Positions 17,278 through 25,840 are shown, counted from the first letter of the stretch. The stretch is DNA of 64,000 nucleotides from F23-B02 sp963650165 (GCA_963650165.1 CAVJKX010000010.1:4711-68710); one strand, 5' to 3'. Numbers and translations are program-made. The notes: generated from the letters alone by a model not told the origin.

Positions 17278-17946
17278 CTACTTATTCCACTCGGCGACCT
17301 GAGTGCGCAGCCAGTCCGCCCATCTGCCGATGCCCTCGCCGGTCCTTGCGGAGATGGGGATGATGGTGATGTTCGGATTGAGCTTTTTGACGTACTCCTC
17401 GCATTTTTTAAGGTCAAAGTCGAAGTACGGCATGACGTCGATCTTATTGACGAGCAGAACGTCGCATATCGAGAACATGAGGGGGTACTTCAGCGGCTTG
17501 TCGTGACCCTCGGGAACGGAGAGGATCATCGCGTTTTTGACGGCGCCCGTGTCAAACTCCGCGGGACACACGAGGTTTCCGACGTTCTCGAGGATGGCAA
17601 GGTCGATATTCTCCGTACCCAGGCCCTCGAGCCCCTGCTTTGTCATGCCCGCATCGAGGTGGCACATGCCGCCTGTGTGCAGCTGAATTACCTTTGCGCC
17701 GGTCTCGGCAATGGTGTGTGCGTCGACGTCCGAGTCGATATCCGCCTCCATGACGCCTATGCGCAGCTCGTCCCTGAGCGCGGCGATAGTCGCCTTGAGA
17801 GTCGTCGTTTTGCCCGAGCCGGGCGACGACATGAGATTGAGCAGGAAGGTCTTTTCCTTCTTGAGCTCCTGCCGGAGCTGCTCGGCCTCCCTGTCGTTAT
17901 TTTCAAACACGCTTTTTTTGATCTCCAATACTCTGAAGCCTTCCAT
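17278..17946 (-). CDS. hypB: Hydrogenase nickel-incorporation GTPase HypB
   Basis: HypB is a SIMIBI-class GTPase that helps load nickel into [NiFe] hydrogenase (and sometimes urease). The 222-residue protein has Walker A in SSPGSGKTTTL (about 41-51), EADIDSDVDAH, the nickel-site Cys95-His96 in GGMCHLDAG, ENVGNLVCPAEFD, and the guanine-specificity motif LVNKIDVMPYFDFD. It lacks the His-rich or Cys-rich N-terminal nickel-storage extension of some HypB proteins. hypA and the hydrogenase genes are absent from the window. It lies 22 nt after the solute-binding protein gene and is probably co-transcribed with it. Confidence 0.93.
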   Translation of the reverse strand: MEGFRVLEIKKSVFENNDREAEQLRQELKKEKTFLLNLMSSPGSGKTTTLKATIAALRDELRIGVMEADIDSDVDAHTIAETGAKVIQLHTGGMCHLDAGMTKQGLEGLGTENIDLAILENVGNLVCPAEFDTGAVKNAMILSVPEGHDKPLKYPLMFSICDVLLVNKIDVMPYFDFDLKKCEEYVKKLNPNITIIPISARTGEGIGRWADWLRTQVAEWNK

Positions 17947-17968
17947 GATCCATGCACCTCTGTCTTTA

Positions 17969-19165
17969 TTAGTTTAGTGAATTCATTATCGTGTTCAGGA
18001 CACTGTCAAAGTTCCTGCTGTTTACCGAGTATTCGGCACTTGCGGCCGCCGTCGTATCATCGCCGTTTCTGCGCATTGTATCCACGGCGTCCATCAGCTT
18101 TTCATACAGCGCGTATTCGGACGATGAGCTCTCCCTGCCTATTGCCGCAAGATAGCCCGAATCGCCGACGAAGCTGCCGTTATTCTTCTGCGAGGTGAAC
18201 CAGCGCAGGAATTCCACGGCGGAGCGCTCGCGCGTGCTGTCCGACGCGAGGATCGTCATGCCGGTCACCTTCTGCGTATATGCGGGCTTTCCGTCCTTCA
18301 TATAGGGGAAGCTCACAAACTCAAACTCGTCGCCGCTGAGCTTGTCGGCATATTTCATAAGATCAGCCGACGATACTATCGCCGCCGCGATCTCTCCGTC
18401 GGCAAGCATTTTCGCCGCCTGTCCGCCCGAAGAGGCAAAGCCGCGGTCATAGGCCGTCTCCGCGAGGAGCTTGTAGATATATTTGCAGTTATCGCTGTCG
18501 GTATCGTGCGGGCTCACGCCGTCAAACTTTTCGCCGAGCTGCGCGACGGCATCGCGGAAAAACAGCGAGTAGTCGGATATCGTGAAAAAGCTTTTGGAGC
18601 TGCGGCCGTAGTATTCGTCGGCGACCGAGCAGAGCTTTTCAAAGTTCGATATCGCCTCGGAATCGGCAAAAAGCGAGGTGTTGACGATGAAAACATTCGT
18701 CTCCGCCGCTATGGGTACGCAGGCAAGGCCATCGGAGCCTGTCGCCGCGGCAGTCATGTTCCTGTCGTAGCCCGAGGTCTCCCAGCTGCCGAAATACTTA
18801 TCCATATCGGCAAGCTCATCCTCGGAGTCGAGATACGCAGCAAAATCCGTATCGCAGGCGATGATATCAGGCTTTTCGCCGCCGGACGCGAGAGCATCCG
18901 TCAGGCTTTCGTACAGCTGCTCCTGCGTGTCGAAGGCCCTGACGTTTACCGTGATGCCGCAGTCGGCACCGTCGGATCCGTTATACTCGCCGCACATGGT
19001 GTAGAAGCCCGACCACATCGCGTCGTCGTTAACGTACCAGACACTGAGCGTTTGCGGCTCGTCCGGCTTAAACGGGGCATAGTGGGCAAAGTATATGTAT
19101 ATTACGCCGCCGAGCAGCAGGACCGCCGCCGCGGCCAGCGCGAGTCTATACTTGATCTTTGACAT
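17969..19165 (-). CDS. Extracellular solute-binding protein (family 1 type), membrane-anchored
   Basis: The 398-residue protein begins with a hydrophobic anchor (LALAAAAVLLLGGVIYIYFA) with no lipobox cysteine, so it is probably tethered or secreted rather than a lipoprotein. The rest has the look of a periplasmic-type binding fold: TLSVWYVNDDAMWSGFY, KPDIIACDTDF, NVFIVNTSLF, the AAKMLADGEIAAAIVSSADL hinge, and a late RERSAVEFLRWFTSQKNN. Start chosen at ATG 19165 with AAAAAGGAAC upstream; an in-frame ATG lies at 19183. No permease or ATPase gene is adjacent, which is unusual for this family. hypB follows after 22 nt. The ligand is unknown. Confidence 0.82.
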   Translation of the reverse strand: MSKIKYRLALAAAAVLLLGGVIYIYFAHYAPFKPDEPQTLSVWYVNDDAMWSGFYTMCGEYNGSDGADCGITVNVRAFDTQEQLYESLTDALASGGEKPDIIACDTDFAAYLDSEDELADMDKYFGSWETSGYDRNMTAAATGSDGLACVPIAAETNVFIVNTSLFADSEAISNFEKLCSVADEYYGRSSKSFFTISDYSLFFRDAVAQLGEKFDGVSPHDTDSDNCKYIYKLLAETAYDRGFASSGGQAAKMLADGEIAAAIVSSADLMKYADKLSGDEFEFVSFPYMKDGKPAYTQKVTGMTILASDSTRERSAVEFLRWFTSQKNNGSFVGDSGYLAAIGRESSSSEYALYEKLMDAVDTMRRNGDDTTAAASAEYSVNSRNFDSVLNTIMNSLN

Positions 19166-19213
19166 TTTACGTTCCTTTTTCATTAAAATAAGCTGTATGG
19201 GGTTTACACTGCT

Positions 19214-19242
19214 TTTATATCACATTTTTTTGTCGTTTTCAA
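19214..19242 (-). promoter_or_regulatory. Promoter of the solute-binding protein/hypB unit
   Basis: Read leftward, TTGAAA (19237-19242), 17 nt, TATAAA (19214-19219). Confidence 0.6.
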
Positions 19243-19270
19243 CTGCATTGTGTCGGCGCGCTTTTACGAC

Positions 19271-19302
19271 AAAACGGCAGGAGCTTTCACTCCTGCCGTT
19301 TT
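19271..19302 (-). terminator. Intrinsic terminator after the anti-sigma gene
   Basis: AAAACGGCAGGAG / CTCCTGCCGTTTT is a 13-bp stem with a 6-nt loop. It lies about 50 nt after the anti-sigma stop and is symmetric enough to act in both directions. Confidence 0.85.
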
Positions 19303-19350
19303 GTGTATTATTTGTGGGCTTTGAGCTGACCGGAGCCGAACTCTGTCAGA

Positions 19351-20472
19351 TTAAGCTGCCGGTATAAGGGACGCGGCAATATGCGAGATGACTCTTCCGA
19401 GCTCGCTCTGGCTCAGCCAATCGGTGACGGTGCTCTGACCCAGGCCGATTAGTGCGCCGTGGTTTCCGATGTTTTTCGTCAGGCTCTCGGCAAGGACAGC
19501 CCAGAGCTTCTGCCCGTCCTCGGTGCTGCTCTCGGCAATGCTGAACTCGTAGCCGATGCGCTTTGCAACGTCGCTGGGGCTGTAATACTCGCTGAGCTTA
19601 TCGTAAAAATCGCTGATGGCGCTCGTGAAGCTTACGAGCTCGTCGCAGCTCAGCTCGCCGAGGTTGAGCTTTTCCTCATACTCCTCGGGAACGACTCCTG
19701 CGACTGCGCCGAGACGCTCGACGCCCTCGGGCAGGCCGACATACTCGAACAGCTGGTTGAGAAGCTGAATGTTGCTCTCGACGAGCTTGTCAAAGCTGTA
19801 GTCGCTGTGCTCGGACACGAACTTGTTTATGATGTCCACACGGCCCTCGGATATGCTGTACTTCTCGGCCGCCGCGGCTGCCGCATCGTCGGGGCTTATT
19901 ATCTGACTGAGTATCGAGAAGCCGTAGTTCACGGCCTTGTCAAGCTCCGTTATCGCCTCGACCGCGCCCGTGCGGATCTGCTGCGCCGTCTCGTCGTCGG
20001 AGGCGGCGACGCTTATGAGCACGGAGTTTTTGAGGTTTGTTATATATTCCTTTTCCTGAAGCGAGGAAACTATCTGCGAGACGGCTGTCTTATAGTCCTG
20101 CCCCTCGAGCTCAAGCCCTTCGAGCACGGGCTGCGACTCTTCGTTGAGTCCCTCAGCCTTCACGACGACATCGCGGTCGTTCACCTCGAGGCGTATGCTC
20201 GGGTTTACGTCTATCATGACGACGCTGTTATGCGCGAGCTGAACGTTCTGCACGCCGCCGGAGAGCGTCATTTCGTCTTCGCAGACCTTTGCGCCGTGCG
20301 CCGCCATTATGCCCGTGCCGAGCAAGACTATGGCGAGGCTTGCCGCGATGGACGCGGCAAGGTTCCGTGAGCCTGCGCGGCGGCGCGCCGACCTCACGCT
20401 TTCGGTCATTATCTCTTCAATATATTCATCTTTTACAGACCCGAGATGTCTGAGCAGGTCATCGCTTTTCAA
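19351..20472 (-). CDS. RsgI-like anti-sigma factor
   Basis: The 373-residue protein has a cytoplasmic N-terminus (about 1-38), one membrane segment (about 40-58, SIAASLAIVLLGTGIMAA) and a large outside part that starts with VVMIDVNPSIRLEVNDRD, the hallmark of RsgI-type anti-sigma factors. Helical segments follow to the end, without the carbohydrate-binding modules of clostridial RsgI proteins. It starts at TTG 20472, overlapping the sigma-factor stop, so translation is coupled. By analogy it would hold the sigma factor until an outside signal releases it. The cytoplasmic part is short and not a standard zinc-binding anti-sigma domain. Confidence 0.8.
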   Translation of the reverse strand: MKSDDLLRHLGSVKDEYIEEIMTESVRSARRRAGSRNLAASIAASLAIVLLGTGIMAAHGAKVCEDEMTLSGGVQNVQLAHNSVVMIDVNPSIRLEVNDRDVVVKAEGLNEESQPVLEGLELEGQDYKTAVSQIVSSLQEKEYITNLKNSVLISVAASDDETAQQIRTGAVEAITELDKAVNYGFSILSQIISPDDAAAAAAEKYSISEGRVDIINKFVSEHSDYSFDKLVESNIQLLNQLFEYVGLPEGVERLGAVAGVVPEEYEEKLNLGELSCDELVSFTSAISDFYDKLSEYYSPSDVAKRIGYEFSIAESSTEDGQKLWAVLAESLTKNIGNHGALIGLGQSTVTDWLSQSELGRVISHIAASLIPAA

Positions 20473-21029
20473 AGAGATATTCCTTCTTTCATAAAATGTT
20501 TCTTCAGTCTGCCGCGCAGTCTGAAAAGCATCGTAGTCGTTTTTGAAACCGATATGCCGTAGCGCGAAGCAACGTCCGCGATAGGCTCCATCATCCAGTA
20601 CCGCCGCATGAAAACGCCGCGCTCTACCGGACCGAGTGTTTCGAGAAAGGCGTTGAGCGCGTTTGTTATCTCCTCGGAGTCCTGCCGCCGCTCCAGCTCA
20701 TCGACGCCGGAGACGCACTCGGCAAGCTCGTCGAGAACGACCGGTACCTCACCGTTTCCGCGCTTTGAGCTATTTTTCTGCCGCAGCTTATCGAGCGCGA
20801 TATTGCGCGTTATCTTGCCGATATAGGCCGAAAGCGATTCCGGCTCGTTCGGCGGAATGCTGCCCCAGGCCCTCATGTAGGCATCGTTCACGCACTCCTC
20901 ACTGTCCTCGGCGTTGCCGAGAACGTTGAATGCCACGCGGTGACAATAGCGGCCGTATTTAATATCTATTTGTAACAAGGCTTCCTCTGAACGTTCCAGA
21001 AAAAGCTCCACAATACGCCGATCGTCCAA
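20469..21029 (-). CDS. ECF-type RNA polymerase sigma factor
   Basis: The 186-residue protein has sigma region 2 (AFNVLGNAEDSEECVNDAYMRAW, then LSAYIGKITRNIALDKLR) and region 4 (LETLGPVERGVFMRRYW, ADVASRYGISVSKTTTMLFRLRGRL). The size and lack of regions 1 and 3 place it in the ECF group. It starts at TTG 21029 with AAGGAG upstream and is coupled to the RsgI-like gene, its probable inhibitor. Target promoters cannot be read from the window; self-regulation is likely but no second copy of an upstream motif was recognised. Confidence 0.92.
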   Translation of the reverse strand: MDDRRIVELFLERSEEALLQIDIKYGRYCHRVAFNVLGNAEDSEECVNDAYMRAWGSIPPNEPESLSAYIGKITRNIALDKLRQKNSSKRGNGEVPVVLDELAECVSGVDELERRQDSEEITNALNAFLETLGPVERGVFMRRYWMMEPIADVASRYGISVSKTTTMLFRLRGRLKKHFMKEGISL

Positions 21030-21150
21030 AACAGTCTCCTTATCTATATATAAAGACGGATTAATAAATTAAGTATCACATTTTTTTGCGGAAAACTCAA
21101 GAATTATTTTTCCAAACGCCCACAATTTTACTGCTTCTGAACATTTGCTG

Positions 21151-21179
21151 TTGTATAAATGATGTTAATATGTTATATT
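21151..21179 (+). promoter_or_regulatory. Promoter of cdsA
   Basis: TTGTAT (21151-21156), 17 nt, TATATT (21174-21179). The transcript would begin near 21186, after an in-frame GTG at 21182, which supports the TTG start at 21221. Confidence 0.6.
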
Positions 21180-21220
21180 AGGTGTTAATTCTGTATTTTG
21201 CACGAAAGAGGGTAAACAAC

Positions 21221-22024
21221 TTGAAAACAAGAGTTATTTCGGCAACGGTGCTTATAATACTGGTCGTTGCCTGCTTTGCGCTCGGACCGGTGACGAGGGC
21301 GCTGTTCCTGCTGGCGGCAATGATAATGGCCGTGTGGGAGACCTGCCGCGCCATCGGACAGAAGGACGTTGTGTGCGCGCCCTGGATACTGTACGCCTAC
21401 TGCGCCGCAACGGTGGCCGAGCTCTGGCTCAATGCCGATGCGCTTGCATATGAGATAACGTTCTTCCTTGCGGTGTTTGCCGTCATGACGGCGGGCATAG
21501 TCTCGAAAAAGATACGCGGCGCGGGCGCTCTTGCGACGCTGGGCGTTCTGGCCTACCCCGTTGTTCCCTTCGTTATAGTCTGCAAGCTTGCGCTCATGAA
21601 CGGCGGCGTATGGATCCCCGTATTCTCCATTGCCTGCATATCCACCTGGGTCTGCGACAGCTTTGCCCTGTTCGGCGGCAAGCGCTTCGGCAAACATAAG
21701 CTTGCGCCCGAGGTCAGCCCCAACAAGACCGTCGAGGGCAGCGTTTGCGGTGCGATAAGCGCCGTCATTGCAGGCATTATACTTTTCTTCGTGCTCCGGC
21801 AGTGGTATGCTGTAAATGTCCTCGCATGCATTCTGACCGCTCTTATCTGCTCGAGCTTCGGCCAGGTCGGCGACCTTGCCGCGTCGCTCATAAAGCGCAT
21901 GGCGGGGCTCAAGGACTACAGCAATCTCATCCCCGGACACGGCGGAGTTATGGACAGGGTCGACAGTCTGCTCTTCTCCATCCCCACGGCGTACTTCTGC
22001 CTTCTCATTGCCGGAACCATCTGA
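21221..22024 (+). CDS. cdsA: Phosphatidate cytidylyltransferase (CDP-diacylglycerol synthase)
   Basis: CdsA makes CDP-diacylglycerol from phosphatidate and CTP in the membrane. The 267-residue protein has about seven to eight membrane segments and the family signature near its end: HKLAPEVSPNKTVEGSVCGA, then FGQVGDLAASLIKRMAGLKD and LIPGHGGVMDRVDSLLFS. The start is TTG 21221 with GAGGG upstream; the longer reading from GTG 21182 begins before the predicted transcript. The DagK-like lipid kinase gene follows 18 nt later, so phospholipid genes are grouped here. Confidence 0.95.
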   Translation: MKTRVISATVLIILVVACFALGPVTRALFLLAAMIMAVWETCRAIGQKDVVCAPWILYAYCAATVAELWLNADALAYEITFFLAVFAVMTAGIVSKKIRGAGALATLGVLAYPVVPFVIVCKLALMNGGVWIPVFSIACISTWVCDSFALFGGKRFGKHKLAPEVSPNKTVEGSVCGAISAVIAGIILFFVLRQWYAVNVLACILTALICSSFGQVGDLAASLIKRMAGLKDYSNLIPGHGGVMDRVDSLLFSIPTAYFCLLIAGTI

Positions 22025-22042
22025 TCTTTGCGGAGTGAATAC

Positions 22043-22942
22043 ATGAAAGACTTTTCCAGCCTCAAAAAGCTGATGCTTATAATAAACCCCGTTTCGGGGC
22101 GGCGCGTCTCGCTGCGCTTTCTGCCCGATATAATCGGCATATTCGCAGCAAACGACTGCGCCGTGACGGTTTTCCCGACCGCAAAGCGCGGCGACGCGAC
22201 AGACTTTGCCATGAACTACGGCAAGGAGTTTGACCTCATCGTCTGCATTGGCGGCGACGGAACGCTCAACGAGGTCATAAGCGGCATCATACGCGGCGGC
22301 TGCCATACCCCGCTCGGCTACATTCCCTCGGGCAGCACCAACGACTTTGCCGCCTGCCACGGCATATCCTCGGATATGCTCGAGGCCGCGCAGAACATAG
22401 TTGACGGCAGGCCCAAAAGCATCGACATCGGCAAGTTCGGCGAGCAGTATTTTTCCTATGTTGCGGCCTTCGGCGCGTTCTCCTGGCTGTCATACACGAC
22501 GCCGCAGAACCTCAAGAACATGCTCGGTCACTCGGCATATCTGCTCGACGCGGTGAAGGATCTGCCGAAGATAAAGGCGCATCATCTGACGCTCGACGTG
22601 GGCGAGTTCACCTGCGAGGGCGACTATATATTCGGCGCCGTATGCAACTCCACCTCGGTCGCGGGAACGATAACGCTGCCCAAGACCGTCGTTGACACAG
22701 GCGACGGCAAGTTTGAGGTCCTGCTCGTGCACGAGCCGCGCACCCTCATTGATTTTCAGAGCATACTGCTCGGCGTTTTCACGCAGGACTACTCCTCCCC
22801 CTTCCTCGATTTCTTCCAGACCGACACGCTGAGGATATCCGCTCCCGAGGATCTCGACTGGTCGCTCGACGGTGAGCGCGGCAAGGGCGCACAGCGTCAC
22901 GAGATAGAAAACCTGAGCGGCCGGCTGACGCTCATATGCTGA
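22043..22942 (+). CDS. Diacylglycerol kinase-like lipid kinase (DagK/YegS family)
   Basis: The 299-residue soluble protein has the DAGK catalytic fold: LIINPVSGRRVS, the nucleotide loop CIGGDGTLNEVISGI and GYIPSGSTNDFA. The second half holds the beta-sandwich lipid-binding domain, ending DLDWSLDGERG. Family members phosphorylate diacylglycerol or a related lipid, feeding phosphatidate back to CdsA, whose gene lies just upstream. The start is ATG 22043 with GCGGAG before it. The exact lipid substrate is not provable from the sequence. Confidence 0.9.
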   Translation: MKDFSSLKKLMLIINPVSGRRVSLRFLPDIIGIFAANDCAVTVFPTAKRGDATDFAMNYGKEFDLIVCIGGDGTLNEVISGIIRGGCHTPLGYIPSGSTNDFAACHGISSDMLEAAQNIVDGRPKSIDIGKFGEQYFSYVAAFGAFSWLSYTTPQNLKNMLGHSAYLLDAVKDLPKIKAHHLTLDVGEFTCEGDYIFGAVCNSTSVAGTITLPKTVVDTGDGKFEVLLVHEPRTLIDFQSILLGVFTQDYSSPFLDFFQTDTLRISAPEDLDWSLDGERGKGAQRHEIENLSGRLTLIC

Positions 22943-22951
22943 TATATGCCG

Positions 22952-22982
22952 AAAAAATTACCGCAGGAAGCGGTAATTTTTC
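22952..22982 (+). terminator. Intrinsic terminator after the lipid kinase gene
   Basis: AAAAATTACCGC / GCGGTAATTTTT with a short AGGAA loop, ending in T. It lies only 10 nt before the next start codon, so the YihY gene may depend on read-through or on attenuation at this hairpin. Confidence 0.75.
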
Positions 22983-22992
22983 TTGACTGCCT

Positions 22993-23802
22993 ATGAAAAA
23001 AATATTTAACACGATAAACAACTTCATGATAGAAATGAGCGAGGACAATGTGGACTCACACGCCGCGGCAAGCGCGTTTTACATGTTCATGTCCCTCGTT
23101 CCCTTCTTTGCGCTCTTAACGGCGATAATCCCCTACACGGGGCTTTCGCAGCAGACGCTTTTTGACGCGATAGAGCGCTACATACCGGCGGCATTGCAGG
23201 CGATCATAGAATCGGTCGTTGACGATATATACTTTGCCTCCGGAGCCGTCCTGCCGCTGTCGATACTGCTGACGGTCTGGCTTTCGAGCCGCGCGTTCTC
23301 TGCGCTTATTCGCGGCATCGAGGATATCTTCCATTCGCCGAAATACTCCTCGTTCCTGCGCCGCAGTCTGTTTGCCTGCATCTACACCGTCGGCATGATA
23401 GCCGTGGCTATCGCCGTGCTGGCCTTCATGATGTTCAGCAAGGAGATATATTATCTTTTAAACTCCTATCTGCCCGCCATATCTCCGGCGCTCACGCTGC
23501 TGCTGAAGCTGCGCTTTCTCGTTGCTTTTCTCGTGCTGGCCGTGGTTTTCCTTGCGATGTACAAGGGCGTGCCCGGAATTAAGATAAAGCTTACGCATCT
23601 GCTGCCGGGGGCCGCCGTCGCATCGGCGGCGTGGCTGCTGTTTACATGGCTGTTCTCGCTTTTTATACGTTATGTCAACTATTCGACCTACGGCAGCCTT
23701 GCGACGATAGTCATATCTCTCCTGTGGATGTACTGGTGCATGTACATAATTCTGTTCGGAGCATCAATAAATCAGTTCATAATCGAAGCGCATCAGGACT
23801 GA
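22993..23802 (+). CDS. YihY/BrkB family membrane protein
   Basis: The 269-residue protein has six hydrophobic segments and the usual family marks: an N-terminal amphipathic stretch, AASAFYMFMSLVPFFALLTA, LSSRAFSALIRGIEDIF, and late YGSLATIVISLLWMYWCMYIILFGASIN. The family was once called ribonuclease BN in error; its function is unknown and probably related to the membrane or transport. The gene begins 10 nt after the terminator hairpin and has no clear GGAGG site, so expression may be low. Confidence 0.88.
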   Translation: MKKIFNTINNFMIEMSEDNVDSHAAASAFYMFMSLVPFFALLTAIIPYTGLSQQTLFDAIERYIPAALQAIIESVVDDIYFASGAVLPLSILLTVWLSSRAFSALIRGIEDIFHSPKYSSFLRRSLFACIYTVGMIAVAIAVLAFMMFSKEIYYLLNSYLPAISPALTLLLKLRFLVAFLVLAVVFLAMYKGVPGIKIKLTHLLPGAAVASAAWLLFTWLFSLFIRYVNYSTYGSLATIVISLLWMYWCMYIILFGASINQFIIEAHQD

Positions 23803-23847
23803 TTTTTCGGCATGATATACAAATTTCGGCTCTCGTTTTTATATACA

Positions 23848-23876
23848 TTTACTTTTTATATTCACCGTGGTATAAT
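23848..23876 (+). promoter_or_regulatory. Promoter of the MATE exporter gene
   Basis: TTTACT (23848-23853), 17 nt, perfect TATAAT (23871-23876), 36 nt before the start codon. Confidence 0.65.
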
Positions 23877-23911
23877 CTGCATCGTTTGAATTTCTATATT
23901 AGGGTGATATA

Positions 23912-25303
23912 ATGAGTCAGAATAATTCGCTTGCCATGTTTGAAAACGAGTCTATCGGCAAGCTGATGCTCAAATTCTCGCTGCCGGCGATAGCGTCGAT
24001 GGTCGTCAACTCCATATACAACATAGTTGACCAGATATTCATCGGCCAGGGCGTCGGCGTATACGGAAACGCGGCGACGAACCTTACCTTCCCGCTCGTC
24101 ACGCTTTCGATGGCGATAGGAACGCTTATCGCCGACGGCTGCGTTGCTTATTTCAGCTTGAAGCTCGGCCAGAAAAACTACGAAGAGGCCGCGCGCACAA
24201 TGGGAAACGGCATAACGATCTCCCTGCTGGCCGGTCTTTTCATAACGCTTTCGATGGAGCTGCTGCTTGAGCCGGTGCTCAGGCTCTGCGGCGGAGCAAA
24301 GGTCGCGGCCGAAACCTTCTCCTATGCGCTCGAGTACGCGGGGATAACGCTTATAGGCATACCGTTTGTGTGCATAAGCATGACGGTCAACGGCATAATA
24401 AGGGCGCAGGGAAACCCGCGCTATGCCATGATATCCAATATATCCGGCTGCCTGCTCAACGTCGTGCTCGACGCGTGGTTCGTCCTCGGCCTCGGCTGGG
24501 GCGTTGCGGGCGCGGCATGGGCAACGATCATCGGCCAGGCGCTCAACTTTGTCCTTGCGATTGCGTATATTCCCCGCCTCAAGGGCATTGAATTCAAGCG
24601 CGATTACGCCATTCCCAGAGCAAAGACGCTGTTTGCCTTCCTGCCGCTCGGCATTTCGAGCTTCTTCACGCAATTCGGCTCGACGATCGTCGTTATCTGC
24701 ATGAATAACCTCACCGTAAAATACGGCCTTGAAAGCGTCTACGGCCCCGATATCCCGCTGGCCGCCTTCGGCATAGTCATGAAGGTAAACTCTATCATCG
24801 TCAGCGTCATGGTCGGCCTCGGCATAGGCAGTCAGCCCATAGTCGGCTACAACTACGGAGCACAGAACTTCCGCCGTGTCAGGGCGACATATCTGCGCAC
24901 GATCATAGTCGGCCTCATAGTCGGCTTTATCGGCTGGGCCTGCTTCCAGCTCTTCACGCAGGATATCATCAACATATTCGGTCAGGAGGACGAGCTGTAC
25001 AACGACTTTGCGCTCAAGTGCTTCCACATCTTCCTGGGCGTGATCTTCCTCGTCGGCTTCCTCATCCCCTCGGGTATCTTCTTCCAGTCAATAGGCAAGC
25101 CGCAGAAGGCCATGATATGCACGCTGACAAGGCAGCTTATCTACTTCCTCCCCTGCGCGTACATCATCTCAAGCTTCGTCGGCATCGACGGTCTGCTGTA
25201 CGCAGGTCCCGTGGGCGACTGCCTTGCGGCGATAACCGTCACGATACTCATAATCGGCGAAATGCGCATAATAAACGGCAGAATAAAGGAACAGGCAGCA
25301 TAA
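23912..25303 (+). CDS. MATE family efflux transporter
   Basis: The 463-residue protein has twelve membrane segments and the MATE fold: an N-terminal GKLMLKFSLPAIASMVVNSI, NIVDQIFIGQGVG, NLTFPLVTLSMAIGTLIADG, and the internally repeated second half starting near LFAFLPLGISSFFTQFGS with GIGSQPIVGYNYGAQNFRRV. Such proteins export cationic drugs or metabolites with Na+ or H+. The subfamily resembles DinF/NorM-like transporters of Clostridia. It is a single-gene unit with its own promoter and terminator. Confidence 0.93.
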   Translation: MSQNNSLAMFENESIGKLMLKFSLPAIASMVVNSIYNIVDQIFIGQGVGVYGNAATNLTFPLVTLSMAIGTLIADGCVAYFSLKLGQKNYEEAARTMGNGITISLLAGLFITLSMELLLEPVLRLCGGAKVAAETFSYALEYAGITLIGIPFVCISMTVNGIIRAQGNPRYAMISNISGCLLNVVLDAWFVLGLGWGVAGAAWATIIGQALNFVLAIAYIPRLKGIEFKRDYAIPRAKTLFAFLPLGISSFFTQFGSTIVVICMNNLTVKYGLESVYGPDIPLAAFGIVMKVNSIIVSVMVGLGIGSQPIVGYNYGAQNFRRVRATYLRTIIVGLIVGFIGWACFQLFTQDIINIFGQEDELYNDFALKCFHIFLGVIFLVGFLIPSGIFFQSIGKPQKAMICTLTRQLIYFLPCAYIISSFVGIDGLLYAGPVGDCLAAITVTILIIGEMRIINGRIKEQAA

Positions 25304-25311
25304 CAAAGCTG

Positions 25312-25337
25312 AAGGCTTCCCGCGAGGGAAGCCTTTT
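25312..25337 (+). terminator. Intrinsic terminator after the MATE gene
   Basis: AAGGCTTCCC / GGGAAGCCTT with a GCGA-like loop and five T. Confidence 0.92.
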
Positions 25338-25350
25338 TCATACGCATATA

Positions 25351-25379
25351 TTGACATATTTTGCTTGCGGATATATTAT
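25351..25379 (+). promoter_or_regulatory. Near-consensus promoter placing the transcript start at the ATG
   Basis: Perfect TTGACA (25351-25356), 17 nt, TATTAT (25374-25379). The predicted start point is at about 25386, which is the A of the next gene's ATG, so the mRNA may be leaderless. Confidence 0.7.
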
Positions 25380-25385
25380 GCCGGT

Positions 25386-25799
25386 ATGAAGATATTATTT
25401 GCCGCAATTTTTATATCGGCGCTTATCGCGGCGGCGGTATGTGCCGTTCTCGCCGCAAAGAGGCGGAAAAGAGAGCTGCTGCTCCGCGCCGCAGTCTGCT
25501 GCTGCATAGCGGCGTGTTCGGCTGCGGGCTTTGCCATGTCATCACCGCAGGCGCATGAGGCCGCCGTGAGCGCCGTACACGTCACGGTGAGCCCTTTTGA
25601 GGGTACTCCCGCGCCTTTGGAGACGGCCGGTGACATGCAGGCTCAGGGCGCTTACACTGCAAGCGCCGCCTCGGACAAATTTCATCTGCCCTCCTGCTCC
25701 TCGGCTTCTAAGATATCCGAGGATAACCGCCTGTGGTTTTCCTCACGCGAGGAAGCCGTCTCTGCCGGATACGCTCCCTGCGGCCGCTGCAAGCCGTAA
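25386..25799 (+). CDS. Membrane-anchored protein with Ada-like zinc-binding C-terminal motif
   Basis: The 137-residue protein has two N-terminal hydrophobic segments (about 2-22 and 34-52, separated by KRRKRELLLR) and an outside part that ends in a compact motif: YTASAASDKFHLPSCSSA, then SREEAVSAGYAPCGRCKP. This matches the four-cysteine zinc site layout of the Ada N-terminal/metal-binding family, which in isolated form occurs at the ends of secreted nucleases and lipoproteins. Here the first two metal ligands appear to be His/Cys. No ribosome binding site precedes ATG 25386. The function is unknown. Confidence 0.75.
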   Translation: MKILFAAIFISALIAAAVCAVLAAKRRKRELLLRAAVCCCIAACSAAGFAMSSPQAHEAAVSAVHVTVSPFEGTPAPLETAGDMQAQGAYTASAASDKFHLPSCSSASKISEDNRLWFSSREEAVSAGYAPCGRCKP

Positions 25800-25808
25800 G
25801 AGCAAGTA

Positions 25809-25840
25809 AAAAAACAGCTCACCGATTTCTCAGTGAGCTG
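25809..25840 (-). terminator. Intrinsic terminator after tRNA-Gln
   Basis: Read leftward, CAGCTCAC / GTGAGCTG with a 10-nt loop, followed by seven T, directly after the encoded CCA end of the tRNA. Confidence 0.85.

Noticed and set aside
25365..25385. TTG start seven codons upstream of the Ada-like protein
   Set aside because: It lies inside the -10 region of the promoter, so it would not be transcribed.
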